From Magnolia sinica (lineage: Eukaryota > Streptophyta > Magnoliopsida > Magnoliales > Magnoliaceae), in assembly GCF_029962835.1 (NCBI RefSeq), contig NC_080577.1:29804501-29868500 (forward strand): DNA of 64,000 nucleotides, in the 5' to 3' direction. Below the pieces are notes generated by a model. It ran no database searches and was not told where the DNA came from. It saw only the letters and a list, made by a program, of their open reading frames with translations. The translations under genes and the position numbers were made by a program. Numbering within the stretch: position 1 is the first letter of the stretch; each line of letters begins with the position of its first letter. Below are positions 10,774 to 22,700 of this stretch, piece by piece.

Positions 10774-13700
10774 CTGTAAAGAGACATTAGTCAAATATGA
10801 GGCATGGTCTCCCTGGGAGAGAGTGTGTGTTCACCTTATGTGATGTATGGATTGTGAAATCATACACTGAACAACAGCGGACGAAATACCCTCAAGTGTG
10901 TGCGTGTGTTTTCACCAGATGTGATGTATGGATTGTGAAATCGTACGCTGAACAACAGTGGATGAAATACCCCCCAAAAGGACCTTCATTTAAAAGGTAT
11001 ATTTTCAATATCTCAAGGGTGGTATTGGTAAAAGACATCTAAGGCAATTTCTTAGTCAACAGTCAAGCAAACACATTTTTGGCTGTCAGACTTCATAACT
11101 GAAAATGACAGCTTGAAAAGGACGCCAGAAAGCCTAAGCATCCACATACCAATTGTACCCAAGTCATGCTGAGGTAACATGGCTAAACATACATGCCAAA
11201 TGTCTAAAGTTGAATACTCAAACAAATATGTGAAATGATTTGTGATAAAATGCAAGTAATTCGTGTAAAGATAGACAACTTATCAATTATCATCAGTAAT
11301 TCCCTTCTAGGTCTTTGTATCACCTGATGCATTCCGCGGCAGGCATTATGAAACCATAGCAGCTGCTGCTTGTCGCCCTCATTTGCAGATAAGAACTTAA
11401 ACCGCGTTTCTGCATAGGATGCGGACAATTCCAAATTCAGTAAAGTTTGTTAGACACAGAACATATCATAAATCCTAAACTAATGAAAATTTTCATAGAA
11501 ACATTAAAAAAAGGGACGAGTAGCTGGAATCTGAAAAGGAAAAAAAAAAAAAAAAGATCTCTGTTTCCATAGCAAGTTGCAATGGTAGTTCTAGCCACTT
11601 TTTTCCATGTTTACAGTTTAATCATGGTTGTCTGCTACTTGTGGTTATATTAAGATCATGTGGAGTAAGTGCCAGTGACACCACCTTCCAAAAGATGATG
11701 GCAGGGGTCCTTCAACAATAACATGCATATATGACAAGCATACCATTGCACATTTACCTGTGCACCTCCAACATTTTCAGGAAGTTAGCATGAGTGAGAT
11801 GCAGCAGCTGCAAAGAGGACCACCAAAACCCTAATGATTAATGATATCATTTTCATGAGCCTCATCTGTTAAGTTCTCATTGCCATTTAATAAAGAGATT
11901 GGCATCTTATGGGCACTGTCACCATCCCGATTCAACATGCATGAAGTGGACATTGGAAGGCAGAAGCAGTAGCTCCAAAGAAGTCTACGCTTGATTCCAC
12001 CCAGGAATTACTCATAGAAAAGATACTGAAAGAGCTGAACAAAATCTTTAGGAATTTGGAAGAATCTTTCCACAAAGAAGGAATTTGGATGATTTTTTTC
12101 CTTCTTTCTAATCTACTTAGAAAAGATCTAATGCCTACTGAGGCTGCTTTTAATTTGTGCAAGATGGGCACTTTAGAAGTTACTTCCCCAATTCCTGGAA
12201 AACAAAAAGTTTAGTTTTCCCTTCCGATCTTGGAAACTTACACGGTTCTTTCAGACTTAATTGATAAAAATTTAACATGATTTAAACTAAATCATGCTCC
12301 ACAGGCCTTCCTAGCACTACATCCTCTAGACCTCGACTCTTTGCAAAATCTCATTTGCAGTTATTGCATAATAGTTTGGTCAGCGTGTGACACATGGGGC
12401 ATGACCATGTTGGCAAATGTAAGTGGTGTTTGGTAAACATGTATCTTTTGGTCTCCTTACCATTTTGTGCAGCCAACCACATGAGCATGTCCTTTTTTGT
12501 TTGTGGTCCAATGGTGGTATATGGCCTGTAACACTGTGATACAGGGCCAATACATTTTCTTCCATTAAAAAAATAAAAATAAAATCCATTCGTTACAGGG
12601 CCATAACAGGTGTTATGGTCCATATCATAATAGTCATCAGACTGGCCGTTATGGCCATCATTAACATTATCGAAGACCTTGTAAATGAGTGCTTCTAGTT
12701 ACTGGGTTTCTACAGCACTACATGCTCTAGAGCTTAACTGTTTGCAAATCCCTCATCGTGCTAGCCTTACAATAGGTGGGCTAAGGTGCAGTATGCACCA
12801 GTTGGTTCCCTGCCATTATGTGCAGCAAACTGTTCGAACATAACCCTCCATCTTCAAGTTTTCCTTGGTTCTCAGAGGTCATGCCTGGAGACTGCCCCTC
12901 CAGAACCCTACTTCACTTGCTAGCTTGCCTTTGCATGCGCATAATAGTTGGGCTGCGTGCCAGTGGCTCCAATGTGAGTCTCTACCATAGCCAGTTCCAA
13001 TAGCTCACATAAAAAAGGGAGGGCAGATGTCTTGCATGCAGTCAATCATAAAACTATCGCCAATGTATTATTTAAAAGCTGCCCAAAATTTGTGGGAAAA
13101 GGCTAAGATGGTGATGACGACGGCGAATCTACTTAGAAAAGATTCAAAACAGGAATTATAACAGTTGCTCCACATAAGTTTGACAACTGGATGATATCAT
13201 TGCACTCTACCAGGTTGGGGAATCAGCTGGTTTGCCACTACGAGGCGAAACAGCATATGTAAATCTAAACCAAAAAGCTGGAACAAGGCTACGAGCAATG
13301 ATGAAAACAAGGAAAATGGATGATGATGATAGTGATGATGAATTTACTTTAAAAGCTCTCTCCTAGATGTAATAACTATCACCATTTTCCATCAGAACAA
13401 GATCTCCGGGACTCCAAAAACTGATTTCAACAAATTCACCATGGTGGTGAGAGAGCTGTGAGTGCTAAACTTCAAGTGGATGGAATCTCTCAAGAAACTT
13501 GATAGGATTCTTGTTGGTCTGAGTCAACTGGATGCAATTGGTAACACATTCCCACTGGATGCGACTGAAGTACGCATGGAGCTTTGCCAGTTCAAAAATG
13601 AACACAACTGTCCACTTTTCAACGAGATAGTAGAGGAAGCAAAATGCTTCATTGGGACAGTAATACAGATCTCGGAAGGATATGGGAGTCAGGAATGGGT

Positions 13701-16700
13701 AATGAAGATGTGGTATATGACAGAAAACAGGAGCATTGCGGAACAGGTGAATTTCAAGGAAGGTTTTGAGGTTATGGGATGGCCTGTTGGCAATGTACAT
13801 GGTATGGATAATGGATTTGATTTCTGGAGGGAGTTCTGCAATTCTTTCAAGGGGAAAGATATTGAGAATGGAGAGTTCATGGATGGCTAGTGAGGATATG
13901 GCTTTTGGTGGGGGTTGAGAAGGAAGGTGAGACAGGAAGTCTGCAAGGATGTTATCCTTTCCTTTGATCTTGTTCTCTGTGAAACTCCATTGAGAAAACC
14001 AATTGTACCATCGTAGCAGCTGAGGCTGAGGGATCATCTTCTGCTTGAACTCAAGCATGCGTAGGAATGTTGATCTGCTAATACGAAGACGGAACTTAAA
14101 ACACACTTTATTTCTAAGTAGCATAATAGAAAACTACAACTCAAACTCTATATTTACAACACTTATCAGACTTTACTTATAACTACTCTTCTTACAACTT
14201 ACTTACAACTGAGGAATACATTGTTATTTATAGACGTTGTCGGATGTCAAACAAAATTTCAAAATACTACAATCTGCTGATTATTGATGCACTGTAGGAA
14301 GGCGTGGGACACGTGTCCATTGTTCTGTTGCTTTTGCTCGAGACATTGAAGGACTTGTGAGACACATTAGTCCTTGGTAACAATGATGAGGGACACCTGT
14401 TGCTAGTCGAACTGCTGTGGCCTGGGAGAGGCTTGCTAAAGGAGGACACGTAAGCTTTTGGATGTAGATGAATGTTGACGGATGCTTCTGGATATGGACG
14501 GGTGGCTCTTTTGCTAGAGATGGTTTGTGAGAGCTGAGTGAGAAAATGACATCTGGCGATAGCGACCTTTGTGATGGTGACATGAAAATGACATTTCAAT
14601 GTTTTGCTTTTGAATTCTCATGAAGCTTCTTTAAGTATCACTATTAGAAGAGCTATCACTTTCACTGGAGGAGGGAGTCATGAGTATTTCCATGTTACGT
14701 TCAACATATGTGAGGAAGTGATCGAGGCAGAGATCGCTGTTGGCGGTGGTGATTGAATTTAACCCGATGGAGCTGGGAATATCGGTCATTAGTGGCAAAG
14801 ATGACATTAATCTCAAACAAGTCTATCTCAACTCTCTCCCTGATCCCCTCGAAAATGAGACCACCAAGTTTCTCGAACAAAGAAACTTGCATTTACAGAT
14901 AGTTACATTGGGCCAGATACATCAAACGTCGCTCCTTGCAGTTCAAAAACTGTGCAACCAGCATAAGTTCTTGAAACATGCAGAGACGATGATCACCATT
15001 GCCAACAGTGACCTCTGCCTCGATCACTTCCTCACATATGTTGAACATAACATGGAAATACTCATGGCTCCCTCCTCCAGTGAAAGTGATAGCTTTTCTG
15101 ATAGTGACACTTGAAGAAGCTTCACGAGAATTCAAAAGCAAAGCATTGAACTGTCATTTTCATGTCACCATCACAAAGGTCGCTATCGCTAGATGTCATT
15201 TTTTCACTCAGTTCTCAAAAACCATCTCTAGCAAGAAAGCCACCCGTCCACATCCAGAAGCATCCGTCCACATTCATCCACATCAAAAAGCTTACGTGTC
15301 CTCCTTCAACAAGCCTCTCTCAGGCCACAGTGAAAGTAATAGCTCTTCATTGGGTTCATGTATCTCGAAAATGACAAACTCACCGTCCTATCTTCTAGGA
15401 GAAAATCTATTGTTTCCTACCCCGAGGTAGCATTACTTGCCCCTTGGCGGCTTTGAAGAATTGAGAGTGGGGATGCCACGAACTTTCTGGTAGAATGGAT
15501 GGATTCAGTATTGAGATGGTTGCGCCGATATCTGCGAGAGCAATGACCGGGATTGAAGGCGGAGACAGTTGGCAGATGAGTTCAACTCGAATGAGCGGAG
15601 TTGGACTAACTGCCGTGATCGAGGGTAGAGTGACAACTTCAAAAATGTGGTCGACAGTGTCGATGGCATGAACTGCTTGCTGGTCGTCATCTGATTCAGA
15701 GGAATAATCAGACTGACTGGAAACATCCTCTTCTTTTGAACAAGTGCGTGGCAAACTTCGCCTTGTCATCAACTATAAGCCATTGAACAAATATCTCTAG
15801 GATGACAAGTTTCTTTTGCCATGCCATACCATACCTCCTTATTTCAACACTTGACAGATGCAAATCTGTTTTCCAAGTTTGATCTTAAGGCAGGATTTTG
15901 GCAACTGGGTATCAACCCAGCTGATAGACACAAAACAGCATTTACTGTCCCAAATGCACACTATCAATGGTTTGAAAACCGCTCCGTCTCTTTTCCAAAA
16001 AGCGATGGTTCGGATCTTTAAACCAATCCTATACCACTGCTTGGTGTACATTGATGATCTCTTGTTGTACTCTCCAGATGAGAAGACTCACAGTGATCTT
16101 CTCCAGCAGTTTCATGCAATCTGTGTGGAAAAAGGCATCATGCTCTCAGAAATTCAGAGTCAGTGGGCTCAATGAGACCTTCTGCAAGGAGACCTGTAAG
16201 TTCATCCTGTGCAAGTTTCAAGTGATCAGGATTCATTCCAGGGTGACTTGCTTTTGTGGGGGTGACTGCCACCTGTTGTTTGAACGAAAGGTAAAGGAGG
16301 AGGTAAGTAATGCTGCCTCAAACAGTAAATGTTGTTTTGTGTCTATCAACTGGGTTGATACCCAGTTGCCAAAATCTTACCTTAAGATTAAACTTGGAAA
16401 ACAGATTTGCATTTGTCAAATGTTAAAATAAGGAGGTACGGTATGGCAAAGGAAACTTGTCATCCTGGAGATATTTGTTCAACGGCTTATAGTTGATGAC
16501 AAGGCGAAGTTTGTCACGCACTTGTTCAGAGTGCTTGTTTACGTAGAAAGCTTCGCAGTTCGACTACCAACAGGTATCCCTCATCACTGTTACCAAGGAC
16601 TAACGTGTCTTACAAGTCCTTCAATGTCCCAAGCAAAAGCAACAAAATAATGGACGCGTGTCCCACGCCTTCCTACAGTGCATCAATAATCAGCACATTG

Positions 16701-19700
16701 TAGTATTTTGAAATTTTGTTTGACGTCCAACAACGTCTATAAATAGCAATGTATTCCTCAATTGTAAGCAAGTTGTAAGAAGAGTAGCTGTAAGCAAAAT
16801 CTGATAAGTGTTGTAAATATAGAGTTTGAATTGTAGTTTTCTATTATGCTACTTAGAAATAAAGTGTATTTTAAGTTCCGTCTTCGTATTAGCAAATTAT
16901 CTCCTTATAATATTTCCCGTTTTCTTTTAATTACAGATATTATTTTTTTTACTCCATTTCCTCGTTTAGTGTATTTAGGCCCACATCAACTTCCATCTTT
17001 ACAATGTCTCCGCCATCCATTATAGCAGCAGTAGGATTTAGTTTTTGCTTTCTTGTTTTACTTTTAGCATACTTATGTCTTCGTTTTACTAAAAAAGCTT
17101 AATTTATTCATTTTGTTTGTCAATACTGTCCTGTGCTACAGTAACTATGCTACAGTATCCGTGCTACAGTAACACAGCTATAGTAACATTCTGATTTAGG
17201 TTTTCCGATTAGTGTCTAGGGTTTTCAGAGTTTATTAGGGTTTTGGATATTTTGCCCATGTTTTCACCTGTGCGTTTAACTAGTATCAGAGCCAACACCA
17301 TCATGTTTTTCTAAACTTCTCCTTGTAGGATGTATGCGATGGGCAGGACTATCTTCAGGTAAGCCTTGTAATATTCAATGTTAACATAGTCTATCTCCTT
17401 TTGCTAGTAGATAGCTACAGTCGCCATGATTAATATGCTCTACAGTTGTGCTTCGTGCGATCTTCTGTATCAGAAAACTTGGTTTGACAGTAACTGTTGA
17501 AAAAGCTGGATATAGAATTCCTTTCTAGATATCAAGAAACCATTGGTGAGTTTTGACCGTTTAGCCGAAGTAGGCGTTGAGGTCACCCCCCTTGTAGCCA
17601 ATACGTTCTTGATAAAAGAAAGCGAGTTGTATCAAACTATGCGACACACCAAACATCATCGGGTCTCCTAGGGTTGCCTTATCCTGACCATACATTCTGC
17701 ATTCACTTCCATTATGTCATCTGCTCATTCATCGTTTTCGTCTTCTTCTTTTACTAGGTCTCTTCCCCTTGCATCATGTAGTGGTAATAAATATGATTTT
17801 TTGTATGAGATAGAATATGTAGATAGTAAGGTTCCTACTACTCAAACTCCAGTCTCAAACCCTTATTAGTTCTTCCAGAAAAATCGTGCTTCCGTCTCAG
17901 CCAAAATCAAACAGCTTGTCCAAAAACAGCCAAACTCCATTCGGGAGTATGCTTTGTCTTCAAAATTTGACCAGGCTCCCATCAAAGCCAACCAGCTTGA
18001 AGAATTTGTGACTCTTCAGTTGCTGAAAGAAAACCTTTCTGATTGGAGAAAGCAAGGATATACTCATTTGCACTTTGGTGTTGTCCGCCTTGCAATCACT
18101 TTCCATGGCAGGAAAGGACTCCCATCACCTTGCAAACTCTCCCTGCTGGATATTAGGTTTAAGCAGTACTAGCATGTTGTTATAGGCACAATCCAAACCA
18201 CACTGGACCAGGGTACAGTGTTTGTCACCTTGTATCCCAATTTCAATATCCCGTTCAGTGATCCGCACCTCTTTACAGCTCTCCAAGCCCAAGTTAAAAG
18301 TTGAACATGATAAATGAAGGTGGATCAGAATCATGCTACTAGTGGTCATTTCAGAGAAAATAGGCGATCATTTTCTCATAACCCTCTATCAACACATGGC
18401 CATGCATATGAGAGTCCAGTGGTCCTCACCAAAGACAGGCAACAGCCTAAAATTCCACGAATTGGATGATCCTAATCATCTGACCAATGGACTCTTACAC
18501 TCAAGAGTAGATCATATTTCATTTTTAGGCCACCTGTTGAACAGTTAAGATGACTTGATTGGAATGTTAACATGATGTGGCATATCCATGGTGGGGCCAC
18601 TGGATGGAAACTCTTAGCCACTGCACAGATAGGCACAGGTATGGCAGAGATAGTGTATGGACATCAAATGCCACTGCACAGATGGGCCCATTTGGTTTTC
18701 CAATTTTCTATGAAATGCAAGAGCCATCATTATCATTTCCAGGTGTTTGTTTAAACAGGAATTAAGCTTCATAAATCAAGAGTCAAATACACTTCTAAAG
18801 GAAGTAGGTAAAGTAAATTGTAATCATTACAGTTTCACATTATAAAACTACCATTTTTACAGTGATTTCTGGGTGAAACAAACAATGTAGCAAAATCAGC
18901 ATTGCAGTCAAATGTAAGTGATGCCACCACACAATTACATAAGTAAATAATTATTTACCCATTTTACCCATTTATAGCCATTTCCGGTTGTAATTGGAAA
19001 ACCAAACAGGCCCTAAAAAACTTCTACCATATTTAAAAGTTATAGACAACAACAGTCTTCAGCAGAATCCCAACCGAATGCGAGTAAATTACCATAACTT
19101 CAATCATAGTGCCATAAGTAACATAAAAATCTTAAAGGTGATATGAACTTACTGGAGGCCTTGTCAAAAAGAACCATAACAGGATCTGGCTGGTTGAACT
19201 TTACTTCTTCAATATTGGTCTTCCAAAGTTGGATAATAGTACGAGGCTGAGCAACCTGTTTATCAGTCAGAAGATCTTTGTAAGTAAAATACAGAAACCA
19301 TACCAATGATTTGAACAGCAACATATTTAATTCCAGTAGAAGAAAATTCCCAAAAGAAAAGTTTAAGATTTTGTCCTTGAAGGTACAGACTACAGTCATC
19401 AAAATCACTTGATACACTGCAAACCACAGGGGCTTGCTTTTTCTCATTAGAAAATCAGACCAACCCATCTCGACAATCAGTACTCAATTCTAGCCCAAGC
19501 AGCACTCAGTCTGTTCTTATTTTGTTCTCAGAATGTGCTCAATTTGTAAAATGAGCTCAGCCAGATTATTTTTGTAAAACCTTAAGATTACATAAAACAC
19601 AAAAAAAAAAGTCTGACAACCTATAGAACCTAAGACAACATATTGCTATCATCATCATCTAAGGCTTATAAGTTATACCAGCTAATTGGGCTCGGCTACA

Positions 19701-22700
19701 TTAAGAGGATATATTACTATATACTACTATAATGTTTTTATATTGACATGAGTTAAGCATGAAATATAAAGTTTTTGGAAAAGGACGTATGCCTGAAAAT
19801 ATAAAGTTTTTGGAAAAGGACGTATGCCTGATCTACTTTGACGTAATCATCAACATCATAACATCACCCTCATTGTCAGTGTCACAAAAAACTAGGCACT
19901 TTCCATGTGGGAAAAGGATAGAAAAATCCCTGTGGCAAGAAAAGATATCCCATCCTTTTTCTATGCTAATGCTTCATACAATACAAATAGTAAATTTCAA
20001 ACCACTAATAAAAACTACTATCATCTAAATGACAAGAATAAAAGACTCTCTATATTGCTACCACTCAGTAATAGACTATGAAATTGCATCATGCAAAGGC
20101 TCAGGTATTCACCAGTCGAGGGAGATCCAAAAAATATTTGTTGAGGTGAGCTTCTAGGGACTTGAGAGGGAAACTTGCAGGTAGGATTTTATGATGGCCG
20201 AGATAAGGTACTTCAACTCAAGGTTAAACATCCAGTTTCCCATGGTTCCTCGTGTAGCCAATGGTTAGGCAAACCTTGCTAGACGAGGCTTCTGTAGTTG
20301 GTAATTTTTATCCCGGATTCTATTCTCTCGATCTAATTTCCTTCCATTTTAATAAAGTCGCACGATCTATTGAAAAGAAGAAAAAAAAATATGGGCATTT
20401 TAATGCCCTTAAACATTCTTTGTTCCATATTCTAAAAATAGTCACAAGATAATCCCATTCAATGTTCATTCTAAGCATGCTTTCCTGGTTTGTTTTTTTT
20501 CAATGTTTTGTCTGCAAACCCAGTTCTCTTTCTTCCTCTTCTTCTACCTTTGCTTTGTCTTTCCACTTGCTCCTCCTTCTGATCCTTGATGATTGACTAT
20601 AGAAAACAACATTGTTTATAGAAATGACCATGTAAACTTATTTTAGTCCCTAAAATATCTTTAAAAGTCAACTGGTATTTAAGTACAACACATCGCAACA
20701 TTTTTACAACGGGTCATTAAAATCACTATTGCAGGTTTAGGAAGTATTCCAGTAGAACAAAACAATAAGATATCCTTTACTATTGTTGTTGATCTAGAAG
20801 AAAGAAAGAATGGGAGGAGGGGAGAGGGAAAACATGAGAGAGTAGAGAGCCTTAGAAGCCCCCCCTTTTGTTTTATTAGTAGGGTTTTCACTTAGGAGTT
20901 GAAATTACAAGAATACCCTCATAGAAAGAAACAAAAAGAAACACACTACTAAAGACTCATGTCATAAAGATTGAACCCCAACAGGATCACCATCACACGT
21001 GTGGACACATCACATGTGTGACCATTCTAACGCTACCCCTCAAGCTAGAGCATATATATGATAAATGCCCAGCTTGTCAAAAAACCTATATAGATGAGCT
21101 TGACTTAAAGCTTTTGTGAACATGTCAATAACATGATCTTTAGATTTGATGAACGGTGTGGATATTTCCTTGTTTGGCACCTTCTCTCTGATGAAAAGTG
21201 GCAATCCACTTCAGTATGCTTGGTCTTCTCATGATAAACTGGATTATTGGCGATATGTGATGCAACTTGATTATCACAATATCGATTCATGGGTGTATCA
21301 ACCACAAAACCTAACTCACACATCAATGTCTTTAGCTACACAAGTTCACGCATGGTATGGGCCATAACTCTATACCATGCTTCTGCACTAGAACGGGCAA
21401 TGACTTGTCACTTTTTGCTTCTCCAAGTAACACAATTACCTCTTACAAAGGTACAGTAACCTGTGGTGGATCACCTATCTGGAGGAGATCCAGCCCAGCC
21501 TGCATCAGAGAATCCTTCCATTCTAAGATGTCCATTTTGCTTGTAAAGAATTCCACAACCTGGGGCGCCCTTCGAATATTTAAGTATGCAGAACACAACT
21601 TCCATATGAGATACACGAGGGGCTTGCATAAATTGAGTAACTACACTGATTGGATAAGTAATATCCGGTCATGTAATAGTTAAATAGATCAATTTACCAA
21701 CCAACTGGCGATATCTGCCTGGATCATCAAATAGGTCTCACTCATATGTACTTAACTTAGAGTTTGCGTCCATGGGAGTTGTAACCGGCTTAGCCCCTAG
21801 TAAACTTGTCTCTTCTTAGAAGTCCATAACATATTTCCTTTGCGACAAATTAATTCCCAACTTTGATCGAGTTACGTCAACATCCAGAAAGTATCAAAGA
21901 TAGCCTAAATCCTTTGTACAGAAGTGTTGCTGCAAGAACTTCTTCAACACATATATGCCTTTACCATCATTTCCAGTAATGATGATGTCATCCACATAAA
22001 CAACATGAACAAGAGTGCTAGTCTCACTCTGCCTAACAAAGATTGAGTAATCAGGATGATTGTATCTCATCCCAAACTGCATTATCACTTTACTAAATTT
22101 GTCAAACCACGCACGTGAAGACTGCTTTAACCTATAAATCGATTTTCTTAGCCGACATACTTTATCATACTCCCCCTGAGCAACAAAGTCAGGCGGTTGC
22201 TCTATGTACACTTTTTCAAGTAAACGCATTCTTTACATCCAGTTGATATAGGGGTCAATCTAAATTTTTAACAATAGAGATCACCACACGAATTGAATGA
22301 AGCTTGGCCACCAGGAAAAAGTTTCAAAGTAGTCAACTCTAAAAGTTTGAGTGTATCCTTTTGCCACCAAACGGGCCTTTAAATGATCCACAGTGCCATC
22401 GGACATGTACTTCACGGTATATACCCATCTGCATCTTACTGCACGTTTTCCTACAGGTAACTTAACCAAAGTCCAAGTTTGATTTTGATGAAGTGAAACA
22501 ATTTCTTCTTCCATAGCTCTTTTCCACCCATCAGAATGTAGAGCCTCTTGAAACGATCGAGGGACAAACACATATGACAAGGACAAAGCAAACAACCGAA
22601 ATGAAGGTGATAGACCATTCAAGAAAACAAAATTGGAAAAAGAATGTAGAGTATACGAACATATACCCTTTCAAACAACAATAGGTTGATCAGCTTCATT

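Larger units (their letters stand above)
15331..16555. other. 1.2-kb segment interrupting the right arm
   Basis: This block separates two parts of the right arm that are contiguous in the left arm. It is itself pararetroviral (protease and reverse-transcriptase fragments) and contains a second inverted repeat, 15738-15960 against about 16310-16535. Confidence 0.65.

Noticed and set aside
11932-12171. 79-codon minus-strand frame in intron 7 with a basic ERRKK stretch, considered as the alternative nuclear-signal exon of XBAT35
   Set aside because: No similarity to that exon that I can recognise and no convincing splice borders in phase.
13462-13890. 142-codon open frame on the plus strand
   Set aside because: It is antisense to the recognisable viral RNase H tail and has no similarity of its own.
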